Shown here piece by piece: positions 9,621 through 18,500 of a stretch of 64,000 nt of DNA. Both the position numbers and the translations under genes were made by a program. The notes beneath the pieces were generated by a model. That model searched no databases, had not been told where the DNA came from, and saw only the letters and a program-made list of their open reading frames with translations. This DNA comes from Gemmatimonadetes bacterium 2013_60CM_65_52 (lineage in GTDB: Bacteria; Gemmatimonadota; Gemmatimonadetes; Gemmatimonadales; Gemmatimonadaceae), in assembly GCA_002215645.1 (NCBI GenBank), contig NGFI01000002.1, positions 389,406 through 453,405 on the forward strand, read 5' to 3'. Every line of letters starts with the position of its first letter. The stretch's first letter is position 1.

Positions 9621-10606
9621 CCGCTCGCGCGCGCCTGACGTACGGCCAGCGTCAGCGCGGGCACCACCTCGAGGACGTCGCCCACGATCCCGTAATCGGC
9701 AACCTTGAAGATCGGCGCTTCCTTGTCCTTGTTGATCGCGACGATCGTCCGAGACGCGCGCATGCCCGCGAGATGTTGAATGGCGCCGCTGATGCCGATC
9801 GCAACGTACAGCTGTGGGCTCACCTGACGGCCGGTCTGCCCGATCTGATCGCTGTGCGGCCGCCAGCCGTCATCGGTCACGGCGCGAGTGGCGCCCACGG
9901 CCGCGTTGCCGAATGCATCCGCCAGCTCTTCCACGATTCGAAAATTCTCCGCCGCCTTGAGCCCGCGCCCGCCGGCGACAATCACTGGAGCATCGCCGAG
10001 ATCCGGACGTCCCTTCGCTCCCTCCTTCACTTCGGTCACGGTGACGACGGCAGCCGGTGCCGCGGCGAGTGCGATGGCCTCCGTCCGCGCCGACGTCGGC
10101 GATTCCACCGCCGCGATGGCACCTGGTCGCACGCTGATGACGGCAAGCGGTCCCGCAATGGCGAGCGAAAGCAGCACCTTGTTTGCGTAAGCGGGATGCG
10201 TCACGACGAGCGAGTCCCCGGCCGGCGTGGCGTCGAGCACGTCGGTCGCGATCGGTGCATCGAGGCGTGCGGCGATTCGGGGGCCAAGGTCGCGGCCCTG
10301 GGCGGAGAATCCGAGCAGGACCGCGCGATACTCGCCTGCCCTCGCGCGCCCCACGATCGTGGCCGCGAGCGCTTCGCGCGCGAAGGTGGCCAGCTCCGGC
10401 GCTTCGACGAGGAAGATGACGTCGGCGCCGTGCGTCGCGAGATCGGTCGACCTCGCGGCAATGCCCGGAGGCCCCGCGAGCACAACATGCACCTCACCAC
10501 CACCTGTCGCGCCGGCGAGGCGGCGTGCCGCCGTCACCGCTTCCAGCGCAACCTTTCGCAGCTCCCCTCCGCGCGACTCGGCCCATACGAGAACGTTCCC
10601 CATCAC
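9617..10606 (-). CDS. etfA: Electron transfer flavoprotein alpha subunit
   Basis: Binds FAD and, with EtfB, carries electrons from acyl-CoA dehydrogenases to the membrane oxidoreductase encoded downstream. 329 residues. The C-terminal FAD domain shows [41 protein letters not shown] and a late [21 protein letters not shown]-type segment, all strongly conserved in the family. It overlaps etfB by four bases at its start and etfD by four bases at its end, giving one tight three-gene operon. The substrate dehydrogenase may include the glutaryl-CoA dehydrogenase encoded at 21.2-22.4 kb. Confidence 0.95.
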   Translation of the reverse strand: MMGNVLVWAESRGGELRKVALEAVTAARRLAGATGGGEVHVVLAGPPGIAARSTDLATHGADVIFLVEAPELATFAREALAATIVGRARAGEYRAVLLGFSAQGRDLGPRIAARLDAPIATDVLDATPAGDSLVVTHPAYANKVLLSLAIAGPLAVISVRPGAIAAVESPTSARTEAIALAAAPAAVVTVTEVKEGAKGRPDLGDAPVIVAGGRGLKAAENFRIVEELADAFGNAAVGATRAVTDDGWRPHSDQIGQTGRQVSPQLYVAIGISGAIQHLAGMRASRTIVAINKDKEAPIFKVADYGIVGDVLEVVPALTLAVRQARASG

Positions 10607-11355
10607 AACACCTTCGCTTCAGTCTGGAGCAGGCGCACGAGCTCCGGCACCGCGGCCACGCCTTCGCCGATGATTCGCCCGGCCGGCCGCTCCGGCGGAA
10701 GTTGCGCTTTCTGCACGGTAACGCGCGCGGCGCCGAGTTGCGCCGGCTTCGTTTCGAGTGGCTTCTTCTTCGCCGCCATGATGCCCTTGAGCGAGGGATA
10801 GCGCGGGCGAGCGACGCCTTCGTCGATCGTCACCACCGCGGGCAGTGGGAAGCTGACGAGCTCCGCGGCACCTTCCAACTCTCTGCGCGCGACGCCCGTT
10901 CCTCCGGTGACGCTGAGCTCCGATGCTGCCGTCACACATGGAACTCCGAGCAGCTCGGCGGTTGCGGTGCCGACCACTGCGGACGAGGAATCGAACGAGT
11001 GCTTGCCGAACAGGACCAGGTCAAAGCCACCCGACTGCAACTCGGCGGCGAGTGCCTTCGCGATCGCGATGCCGTCGGCGGGGACCGCGTCGGCCTTGAG
11101 GTGCACCGCGCGATCGACGCCCATGCTCATCGCCTTGCGCAGAGACTCCTGCACGGAGTCCGGCCCGATGGCGATGACGACCGACTCGCCGCCGCCGGCC
11201 TTCTCATTGATCTGGAGCGCCGCTTCCACGGCGTAGCCGGCGAAATCATCGATGTCGAACTTGAGACCGGTGTCGTCGATCGCGGCGCCGGAGGCGGCGA
11301 TTCGAAAACGCGATTCCGAGTCGGGCGTGCGCTTGATGCAGACGGCAATTTTCAC
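10603..11355 (-). CDS. etfB: Electron transfer flavoprotein beta subunit
   Basis: First gene of the etf operon, 250 residues, binding AMP and forming the dehydrogenase docking site. The start is taken as GTG at 11355, giving VKIAVCIKRTPD, with GGAG seven bases upstream; the longer reading from 11382 would run over a palindrome. The recognition loop reads PRYPSLKGIMAAKKKPLE, closely matching the loop of mitochondrial ETF-beta whose lysines are methylated by METTL20. A METTL20-like gene lies at the far end of the operon. Confidence 0.95.
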   Translation of the reverse strand: MKIAVCIKRTPDSESRFRIAASGAAIDDTGLKFDIDDFAGYAVEAALQINEKAGGGESVVIAIGPDSVQESLRKAMSMGVDRAVHLKADAVPADGIAIAKALAAELQSGGFDLVLFGKHSFDSSSAVVGTATAELLGVPCVTAASELSVTGGTGVARRELEGAAELVSFPLPAVVTIDEGVARPRYPSLKGIMAAKKKPLETKPAQLGAARVTVQKAQLPPERPAGRIIGEGVAAVPELVRLLQTEAKVL

Positions 11356-11365
11356 CGTCAAACTC

Positions 11366-11385
11366 CATGTGAAAAGATTCACATG
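11366..11385. promoter_or_regulatory. CRP-type palindrome upstream of etfB
   Basis: The 20 bases CATGTGAAAAGATTCACATG form a perfect inverted repeat with 8-base arms. The core TGTGA-N6-TCACA (11368-11383) is the consensus CRP site. It ends about ten bases upstream of the etfB start and covers the ribosome-binding region, so a bound regulator would probably repress or reset transcription there. No CRP-family gene is in the window. Confidence 0.6.
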
Positions 11386-11454
11386 AACTTACGGCCACGG
11401 CGCCACGAGAGGTAGGTCGTAAGCGCGGACGTCAGCTCACGAGAAGTCGCGAAG

Positions 11455-11670
11455 CTAGTCCGCTCCGCGCCCGGGGTCCGTTCCGAGCTCCTCGCTATTG
11501 CCCGCGATGGAGCCGCCGGAATTCTGCGTTGCACCACCCGGCCGCGCCGCAGCCCCCTGCTCCGTTCCGCTTCGCACATGCTGACGCGCACCGCCCGGTG
11601 CGCCCTTCGCGTCGCGGGTGTCCAGCTCGGTCGGATGCGCGGGCACCCGGGATTTCGCCGTATCCGTCAC
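11455..11670 (-). CDS. Small disordered protein of unknown function
   Basis: 71 residues from a GTG at 11670 with a strong ribosome-binding site (GGAGG four bases upstream). The product is rich in Gly, Ala, Thr, Arg and Asp, has no hydrophobic core, and is predicted to be intrinsically disordered (motifs such as DTRDAKGAPGG and NSGGSIAGNSEELGTD). It lies downstream of hsp20 on the same strand, beyond a strong hairpin, and 99 bases upstream of etfB. I recognise no family. The RBS and position suggest a real stress-associated small protein. Confidence 0.5.
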   Translation of the reverse strand: MTDTAKSRVPAHPTELDTRDAKGAPGGARQHVRSGTEQGAAARPGGATQNSGGSIAGNSEELGTDPGRGAD

Positions 11671-11702
11671 GATTCCTCCATGTCCTGTCACCAACACAGG
11701 AG

Positions 11703-11717
11703 GCAAGTGCGGGGCCG
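11703..11717 (-). promoter_or_regulatory. Weak candidate sigma-54 promoter for the 71-residue gene
   Basis: CGGCCCCGCACTTGC on the minus strand keeps GG-N10-GC spacing and the TTGC box, but the -24 box is CGGC rather than TGGC. It lies about 33 bases upstream of the GTG at 11670 and overlaps one arm of a hairpin, so it could be chance. Confidence 0.25.
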
Positions 11718-11735
11718 GCCGGTGGTCGGCCCCGC
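11709..11735 (-). terminator. Strong hairpin downstream of hsp20
   Basis: GCGGGGCCG and CGGCCCCGC form a perfect 9-bp stem with a 9-base loop, starting seven bases after the hsp20 stop. There is no T tract, so it may be a processing or stability element rather than an intrinsic terminator. Confidence 0.45.
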
Positions 11736-11741
11736 TTCGAT

Positions 11742-12533
11742 TCACCGAATGTCGACGCGTTTGGAACGCTTGGATTCCTTTGGCACCGGAATCGTCACCT
11801 CGAGCACGCCGTTGTCGAACCGTGCATTGCATTGCGACGCATCGACGTCCTTCGGCAGCGGGATGGAGCGCGAGAAGCTTCGGTAGCTGCGCTCGGAGTG
11901 ATAGAACCCGTCGCGGTCCTCCTCGGACTCGTATTGCCGCGAGCCGCTCAGCGTGAGGATTCCGTCGTCGACCTCGACGGTGACGTCCTCCTTCTTTACG
12001 CCCGGCAGATCGGCGCGAATCACCAGGTCGTCGCCGCGCTGCAGCACTTCGACCTCTGGCAGCCAGCTCGTCCGCTGCGCCGCACCGCCGTCGCGCCGTG
12101 CGATGGAAGTATTGCCACGCGCCGAGCGGGGCGTTCCGGCGCCCAACGAGCGAATCGTGGTGCCGGACGGCGCGCCGCCCCAAGGCGCAAACGGATCACC
12201 GAGTGGCGCAAAGCCGAAATCGGCAAAGAGGCGGTCCATGTCCTCGCCGAATCGGCGCATGAACGAAAACGGACTGTTGTAGTGCTGCCAGTCCTCCGTG
12301 ATGTCGCGATCGCGCGCGGCCGGCGAGCCTCCAGAGCCGGTCGTTCTCGTCTTTTCGCGATCGATGGGGACGGTGCGCTGCTGATCGCCGCGCGGAGGAC
12401 TCTGGCTGGTCGATGAGCGCTTGCCCGGCGTGTTGTCGGCCGTGGAGCTGGTGGCGTGGCTCGTCGCGTTGTTACCAGCCTGATTCGTCCCGCTCTCCTG
12501 CTTGTCCTGCGCGTTCCGCTGATTGGTGGCCAT
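11742..12533 (-). CDS. Hsp20 / alpha-crystallin family small heat-shock protein
   Basis: ATP-independent chaperone that holds unfolding proteins. 263 residues, longer than usual because residues 1-85 are a Ser/Thr/Asn/Gln-rich disordered extension. The alpha-crystallin domain occupies about 155-255, with DLVIRADLPGVKKEDVTVEVDDGILTL and the closing NGVLEVTIPVP. A PFAPWGG-like linker precedes it. The ATG at 12533 has GGAG six bases upstream. A consensus sigma-54 promoter lies about 37 bases upstream, and the gene for a sigma-54 activator ends just before that, so control by this activator is likely but inferred. Confidence 0.9.
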   Translation of the reverse strand: MATNQRNAQDKQESGTNQAGNNATSHATSSTADNTPGKRSSTSQSPPRGDQQRTVPIDREKTRTTGSGGSPAARDRDITEDWQHYNSPFSFMRRFGEDMDRLFADFGFAPLGDPFAPWGGAPSGTTIRSLGAGTPRSARGNTSIARRDGGAAQRTSWLPEVEVLQRGDDLVIRADLPGVKKEDVTVEVDDGILTLSGSRQYESEEDRDGFYHSERSYRSFSRSIPLPKDVDASQCNARFDNGVLEVTIPVPKESKRSKRVDIR

Positions 12534-12569
12534 ACGATTCTCCGTGTTGACTGCTCGGCGGAAATCGCG

Positions 12570-12584
12570 GCAAGCCAAGTGCCA
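12570..12584 (-). promoter_or_regulatory. Sigma-54 (-24/-12) promoter of hsp20
   Basis: TGGCACTTGGCTTGC on the minus strand matches both boxes exactly (TGGCAC, N5, TTGC; GG-N10-GC). It lies in the 90-base gap between the sigma-54 activator gene and hsp20, with predicted transcription start near 12559 and the hsp20 ATG at 12533. Confidence 0.8.
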
Positions 12585-12623
12585 ATCAGGCGGCGGCGCG
12601 CTTCCTCGGGAGACGCCGCACTG

Positions 12624-13637
12624 TCACGATGCTTCGACCAGGCGGATCGAGTCCGATGACATCTCTCGAACGATCCGCGCAAGCGTCGGCCGTGAGATAC
12701 CGAGCAGCTTGGCAGCGCGACTCTGATTGCCGCCCGTGGCGCTCAGAGTGAGATGGACTGCCTCCCGCTCGATCTCGCGAAGCGACTTGCCCGACAGCGG
12801 AATCTCGATTTCGCCGGCCAGCGGAGCGCCGGACATGAGTGTCGATCGCGACGTACGCCGCTGAATGAGCAGATGCGCGGCCTCGATGACCTTGCTGGCG
12901 CCGCTCAGCACGTGTGCGCGCTCGATCACGTTCTTGAGCTCGCGGACGTTGCCCGGCCAGGCATGAGCCTGCAGCAATGCTTGCGCATCGGACGAGAGCG
13001 TCTTGGGCGTCTGCTCGTGCTCGCGGGCCATCTCGCTGAGAAAGTACCGCGCCAGCACCTCCACGTCGCCGCGACGCTGGCGGAGCGACGGGATCTCGAG
13101 GCGTAGCACGTTCAGGCGATAGAACAGGTCGAGTCGGAATTCCCCGTCTTCCACCGCGCGCTCGAGCGCCACGTTGGAGGCCGCCATGATCCGGCAGTCG
13201 ATCGACACTTCCTGCGTGGCGCCAAGACGGCGGATCCGCCGCTCCTCGAGCGCGCGCAACAGCTTCGGCTGCACGTTCAACGGCAGTTGATGCACCTCGT
13301 CGAGAAACAGCGTGCCGCACCCGGCGAGCTCCATGAGGCCGGTCTTGCGCACCCGCGCGCCCGTGAACGCACCGGCTTCGTGCCCGAACAACTCGGACTC
13401 GAGCAGCGCATCGGGAATGGCGGCGCAGTTGATGGCCACGAAGGGCGCGGCCGCGTTACGGCCCTCGTAGTGGATGCCGCGCGCGAACATCTCCTTGCCC
13501 GTGCCGGTTTCGCCCAGCAGCAGCACGGTGGAGGTATGCGCCTGGGTCACCCGGCGCGCGAAGTCGATCGCCTGCCGCAGCTCGACGCTGCGACCGACGA
13601 CCCGGTCGAAAGTGAATCCCTGGGGTTGCAGCGACAT
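12624..13637 (-). CDS. Sigma-54-dependent transcriptional activator (AAA+ and Fis HTH, no sensory domain)
   Basis: 337 residues. The AAA+ domain (about 12-240) has Walker A GETGTGKE, the sigma-54 contact loop [15 protein letters not shown], Walker [11 protein letters not shown] and the arginine-finger region [16 protein letters not shown]-terminal Fis-type HTH (about 285-325) contains [20 protein letters not shown]. There is no receiver, GAF or PAS domain at the N-terminus, as in PspF, so activity is probably set by a partner protein or by expression level. A sigma-54-type element lies upstream of its own start and a perfect one at hsp20 just downstream. Confidence 0.93.
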   Translation of the reverse strand: MSLQPQGFTFDRVVGRSVELRQAIDFARRVTQAHTSTVLLLGETGTGKEMFARGIHYEGRNAAAPFVAINCAAIPDALLESELFGHEAGAFTGARVRKTGLMELAGCGTLFLDEVHQLPLNVQPKLLRALEERRIRRLGATQEVSIDCRIMAASNVALERAVEDGEFRLDLFYRLNVLRLEIPSLRQRRGDVEVLARYFLSEMAREHEQTPKTLSSDAQALLQAHAWPGNVRELKNVIERAHVLSGASKVIEAAHLLIQRRTSRSTLMSGAPLAGEIEIPLSGKSLREIEREAVHLTLSATGGNQSRAAKLLGISRPTLARIVREMSSDSIRLVEAS

Positions 13638-13703
13638 GAGGGATGCGACGAGGCACGCGAAACCGCGCGGCCGTCTTCGGCCCCGCGCTACCGGGACACG
13701 ACG

Positions 13704-13718
13704 GCAAGCCTGATGCCG
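13704..13718 (-). promoter_or_regulatory. Candidate sigma-54 promoter of the activator gene
   Basis: CGGCATCAGGCTTGC on the minus strand has GG-N10-GC spacing, GGCA in the -24 box and TTGC in the -12 box. It is in the gap upstream of the activator, 67 bases from its ATG, suggesting autoregulation. Confidence 0.5.
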
Positions 13719-13745
13719 GCCGCCGGAGTCACCCGTGAAGCAAGT

Positions 13746-14816
13746 CTACGCTGGCGGTGGAGGCGGCGCAGTGACCGGGGGCACGAACAAAGACCGAAGA
13801 GAATCATCGATTTCCGCAGCCAGGCGGACGGCGCCCGACTGCCGGAAGAGATCCTGCGCCTCGCGATAGAATTGCGACGCCTCGGTCGACTGGCGACGCG
13901 CCCGGAACATCTCCGCCATCTGCCGGCGAAGCTCCGCCGCAAGCAACACGTCCTCCCCTGCATCCGTGAGATCGAACGCCTCACGCAGCATGGCTTCGCC
14001 GTCGTCGAACCGGTCCTGCCGCCGAGCAATGCCGGCGAGCAGCTTCAGCGACTCCGCGCGACGCAACCGGTCGCCCCGCCGATCCGCGATGGCGAGCGCG
14101 AGCTTGCACTCCCGCTCGGCCTCGCTGAGCCGATCCGCCGCGAGCATGGCCTCGCTTCGGTTGATCCGGCAGACGCATTCGACGACCTGATCTCCGCGGT
14201 CCCGAGCGAGGTCGAGCGCGACGGAGAAGGCTGCCTCGGCATCCTGATACCGCCGCTGCGCCATGTACACCATCGCGATGTTGTTGAGGGAGCGGCACTG
14301 CCCGTCGTGATCGTCGATCTCCTCTGCCTTCCGGAGGCTGCCGCCGAATCGCTGTAGTGCGACATCGTGTTGGCCGCGGATGCTCGCGACAACGCCGAGA
14401 TTGCGTTCCACCATCGCGGACAGCCGGATGTCGCCCGCTCGCCCGGCTGCCTCTTCGGCTTCGCGGTACAACTGCTCGGCAAGATCGAGGTCGCCACGAC
14501 GCTCGGCCACGATGCCGCGACAGTTCAGGGCGTGTGCGTTGCCGAGCGCGTATCCAACCGTGTGGGCGATGTCCGCGCTCTGGCGATACAGGCGGTCGGC
14601 TTCGGCCGTGTCGCCACATTCGCAGTGCACGGTGCCCTTCCAGCGGAGTACGTCCGCAAGATCGTTGCTTGGTTCGCTATGCATGAGTGACGCGAGTGCG
14701 CGATCGTACCAGCCAAGCGCCTCACCCGCCGAACCGACGCGTTCGGCGGTCCGACCCCGTTCGATGAAGCGTCTCGCTTCACCCAACGTGCGGGAGGTGC
14801 GACGGTGGCGAGTCAT
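13746..14816 (-). CDS. Tetratricopeptide-repeat protein, paralogue of the N-terminal part of the 1,605-residue protein
   Basis: 356 residues made almost wholly of TPR helices from about 15 to 335, with a short proline tail and no signal peptide. Segments such as MVERNLGVVASIRGQHDVAL and RSLNNIAMVYMAQRRYQDAE line up with MTAQNLGVIANIRGDLDLAL and KTLNNLGLLHTGQQRWSAAA in the giant protein encoded at 15.6-20.4 kb. Even the C-terminal AEIDDSL region matches ADIDSRM there. It thus looks like a copy of that sensor domain lacking all output domains. It follows a lipoprotein gene by 37 bases, as the giant gene does. Confidence 0.8.
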   Translation of the reverse strand: MTRHRRTSRTLGEARRFIERGRTAERVGSAGEALGWYDRALASLMHSEPSNDLADVLRWKGTVHCECGDTAEADRLYRQSADIAHTVGYALGNAHALNCRGIVAERRGDLDLAEQLYREAEEAAGRAGDIRLSAMVERNLGVVASIRGQHDVALQRFGGSLRKAEEIDDHDGQCRSLNNIAMVYMAQRRYQDAEAAFSVALDLARDRGDQVVECVCRINRSEAMLAADRLSEAERECKLALAIADRRGDRLRRAESLKLLAGIARRQDRFDDGEAMLREAFDLTDAGEDVLLAAELRRQMAEMFRARRQSTEASQFYREAQDLFRQSGAVRLAAEIDDSLRSLFVPPVTAPPPPPA

Positions 14817-14853
14817 TGTCGCGCTGCGCAGTGGAGTGTGGGACTCGCGCGGC

Positions 14854-15513
14854 TCAGCTATCGTCGGCGGCGCGTCCGGACGACATCAGGTATCCCGAGA
14901 AGTGGTCCACGGTGAAGGTGAAGTTGCGCTTTTGAACGTTGACGGTGCCGGGGCGCAACTCCTTCACCCGGACTTTCGTGTGTTTTGAATCGACGAAGTT
15001 GCGATCGAGGTCGGTGTCGAAGTACGCACCGATCAGCAGAGGCGCGAGCGCCGGATTCTGCTGGACCGAGGTGTTCCGCAGTTCCTGCTGGATGAGAACC
15101 GGCACCGGAAACACCAGGTGCGGCTGGAAGTCATACGCCACGTCGTCGCCGGGCTTGGCGGTGACGGTGATCAGTGTGCGCACGGGTACCGCGCCCGCCG
15201 GGAACGTCACGACGACGCCCGCGCCGGGAAGCCACATCTGCCCGCCCGCCGGCCCGATCCAGGCCGTCGTCGTGATCCGGGCCGAGAGCGGTGTGAGACG
15301 CTTCACGGTGACGACCGTGTCTTCGTGACCCTGCCCGGGTCCGTTGTTGCCGTTCGACTGATTGCTTGCGGCACCCTTGTCGGCGAGCGCACCGACAGCC
15401 GTAAGGCGCGTGCTCTCGCGCATCGGGCTTGTGGGACCTTCGGCGCCCCGACACGCCAGCAGCAATCCTGAGATGACTGCGAGGGGTGGAATGAGACGGG
15501 CCATGCGCGTCAT
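14854..15513 (-). CDS. Lipoprotein with ZU5-like domain
   Basis: 219 residues. The signal peptide ends in the lipobox LLLAC (Cys about residue 21). A Ser/Asn/Gly linker leads to a ZU5-like beta domain: GGQMWLPGAGVVVTFPAGAV, then LITVTAKPG, then a FPVPVLIQQ-type strand, with HFSGYLMSSG near the end. Such domains act in protein-protein contacts in the periplasm or envelope. The ATG at 15513 has GGAG seven bases upstream. It lies between the giant signalling gene and a TPR gene on the same strand. The C-terminal HFSGY motif is shared with the lipoprotein at 20.4 kb. Confidence 0.75.
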   Translation of the reverse strand: MTRMARLIPPLAVISGLLLACRGAEGPTSPMRESTRLTAVGALADKGAASNQSNGNNGPGQGHEDTVVTVKRLTPLSARITTTAWIGPAGGQMWLPGAGVVVTFPAGAVPVRTLITVTAKPGDDVAYDFQPHLVFPVPVLIQQELRNTSVQQNPALAPLLIGAYFDTDLDRNFVDSKHTKVRVKELRPGTVNVQKRNFTFTVDHFSGYLMSSGRAADDS

Positions 15514-15553
15514 CGCTGCTCTCCGTAAAGGGTCTTGCAACAAGGGGTCTTCT

Positions 15554-18500
15554 TCATCCGACCAACAGCGTCGGCACGCCGTCGTGCGGCGTCACCGCGA
15601 GCCGACCGTGCTTCAGCAACTCGACAAACCGCGCCGATAGCGGCTCGGCTCCCATCCGTTCAGCGCGGTCCGCGTATTCCGTCGCGATATCACGGATGAC
15701 GGACCTCGAAACCGGCGCGGAGCCATCGGCGAGCAATGGGGCGCACGTCGCCACGAGCCATGCGACTCCGTATGCGTCGTGTGCGCACCCGAGGTCCACG
15801 CCGGACTCGAAGTAGCGCTGGGCCCGAGGACTATCTCCGTCCGTGAGCGCCATGCGAACCGCCAACGCCTCGACGAGCTCACGTCCCTGGAACCACGCAT
15901 GGCCCAGCACGCAAAGCACGGCGAGCACCGAACGCCACGACGCGGCAGCCATCTCTTCCTCCCCCGCGTCGAGCGCCATGAGACCGATCCCGGCGCTGGC
16001 ACCAGCGACGACCTCGTGCAGTCCGACTGCACGCGCCAATGCGGAGACCTCGCTGTACAGCCGAATCGCGTCGTCGCGCCTCCCCTCCTGCCGCGCGAGG
16101 TGCGCGAGGTTGTAGAGGGCGGCGACGCGGTGCGGCTCGTTCCCGATGGTCTCGAACAACTCGTTCGCCTCCTCGAGCTGCGCGCGCGCATCCGCCATCC
16201 GGCCCCGCTTCATGAACAGCGCACCGAGGTTGAGGGCGGCCAGTCCTGCAAAGTCGGGTGTATGCACGTCGCGGCCACGTGCGAGAGCACTGCGGTACGC
16301 GCTCTCGGCTTCGTCCAGCGCGCCGAGATATGTGTGCCCAACGCCGAGATTGATCTGGCAGCGGATCTGGCCGAGCGCGTGATCGAGCGCTTCGCACAGC
16401 TCCAGCGCCCGGCCAAAGTGCAGCATCGCCTCCGCTGGCCGTTCCTGTAGTATCGAGGATCCCAGCCGGAGGAGCGCCTCGGCCTGCGGCCATCGGTCGT
16501 CGCGACGTTCGGTGATGGCCAGGCACTCCCGCGCCAGGCTCCACGCGACATCCGCTTCGCCGGTGCGGCTGTGGGATTGCGAGAGCGTCATCAGGAGCGC
16601 CGCGCGCTCGTCATCGAGCCCGAGCGCCTCCGCCTCAGCCAACAATTGGCGACACGAGGCGCGCGTCACGTCCACGGCCTCGCCCTGGAGTGAGCGAAGG
16701 CGCGTGACTCCCCGGCGTACCTCCGCGCGCTGAGCAACGGACATGGAGGCCCCGTATTCCTTGATGACGGAGCCATAGATCGTCTCTGCCTCCGGATATC
16801 GACCCGCCGACTCGGTGATGGCCGCTCGGCGGATGCGCGCGCCGGCGAGGAGCACGGGGCTGGAAGCGTGACGCTCCGCCGCGATGAGCTGAACGATCGC
16901 CTCGTCGTGAGCATACACGGACGCCGCGCGCTCCGCCGCTTCACGCGCATGCGCGAAGGCCTTCTCCTGCACGCCAGCGACGTCGTAGTGGTGTGCCAGC
17001 GCAGCAACGTGAGTGGGCCGCAGCTCCTCCATTGCCTCTGCCACACGCTGATGGAGCCGCTTCCGCCGCTCGGGATTCAACGTCTCGCGCATGATGTCCA
17101 CGAGAAGCGCGTGCGCAAACGCGATATGGCTTTCGCCATGCACATCCGATACGTCGAGCACCGATCGCGTGATGCCTTCATCGATGGCGTCGAGCACTTC
17201 CTCCTCCGAGCCGATGCCGGCCCGGACAACCACTTCCACGTCGATGGCGCGTCCAAGCGTTGCGGCGGCGGCGAGAATGCTGCGCGCCCGCGGAGACAGC
17301 CGGCTCACGCGGCGCGTGAGAAGGTCGCTCACGGCGACGGGAAGCATACCTTCGCTCGGCGTCGTCCACTCCCACCGACGCCCGGTCCAGCGGAGACGAT
17401 GCTCGTCCAGGAGTGACCGGAGCATCTGCACGGAGAAAAACGGGTTGCCCTCCGATTGGCGATACAGATACTGCACGAGGGCATCGTCCGCCGGGCTGCT
17501 GAGCACCTGGCACAACCAGTCGTGCTGCTCCGCCGCCGACATCCGCGCGACGCGCAGCAAGGAAAAACGCTCGTCCCGCGAGAGCCGCGCGAGTGCATCG
17601 GTACTGGCGGTGCCGTTGTCCTCTTCGCGGATCGTCACGCAAAAGAGGATGCGATCGCGGGCGACGCGCGTCATGACGTGCTCGAGCAGGCTCCACGACG
17701 TCTCGTCCGCCCACTGCATGTCGTCGATGACGATCACGAGTGGACGCGCCGCGGCGGCAAGCGCGAGGTACTCGGCGACCTCCTCGAAGAGCGCGAAGCG
17801 CGTTCCGTCTGCTGACGGCGGCGCCGCGGCTCCCGCATCGGACAACAAGCGCGGCAACTGCCGCCACGGGCGATCGACGACGACACGCAACACCCGGATT
17901 GCCTGGAGCACCGCCGTCCAGGGCGCGAGTGGTGCGCGCGCCTCGGCGTCGACGCAACGGCCGAGCACCAGCGAGCCGGCCCGCATGCGGACCTCGGAGG
18001 CCATCTCGCGTACGAGTGCCGACTTCCCGATGCCCGCCTCTCCCACGACCGCCACGAGGCGCGCGCCCGAGTGGACGCTCTCATCGAGCAGTTGCGTGAG
18101 CCGGCGCCGCTCCGCCACGCGGCCGACGAAGCGCTCCTGCGTAAGGGGCTGGTCGTGGCCGGCCGTGCGTGCCTGCCCCGCGGACACGGCGATGTCGCGG
18201 CCCTCGAGCTTCGCCTCGTACAGCGCACGGTCCGCCGACTCGAACAGCTCCTCGATCGTCGCACCGTTGTCCGGCGCGACCGCGACACCCACCGAAATGG
18301 TGGTGCTCATCGCCGACCGGCGGTCGGACGGAGGACTCATCGCGAGACTGTGGACCGCACGGCGCAGCGAGTCCGCGACGATCATCGCGTCTTCCGGCCG
18401 GGTGTTCGAGAGCAGCGCGACGAATTCGTCACCGGCGTAACGGCCAAGGAAGTCCGACGAGCGAATGTTGCGACGCAACACGCCCGCCAGCTCGCGCAGT

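Noticed and set aside
15500-15560. Sigma-54 promoter upstream of the ZU5-like lipoprotein gene.
   Set aside because: TTGC is present but no GG at the required 10-base spacing.
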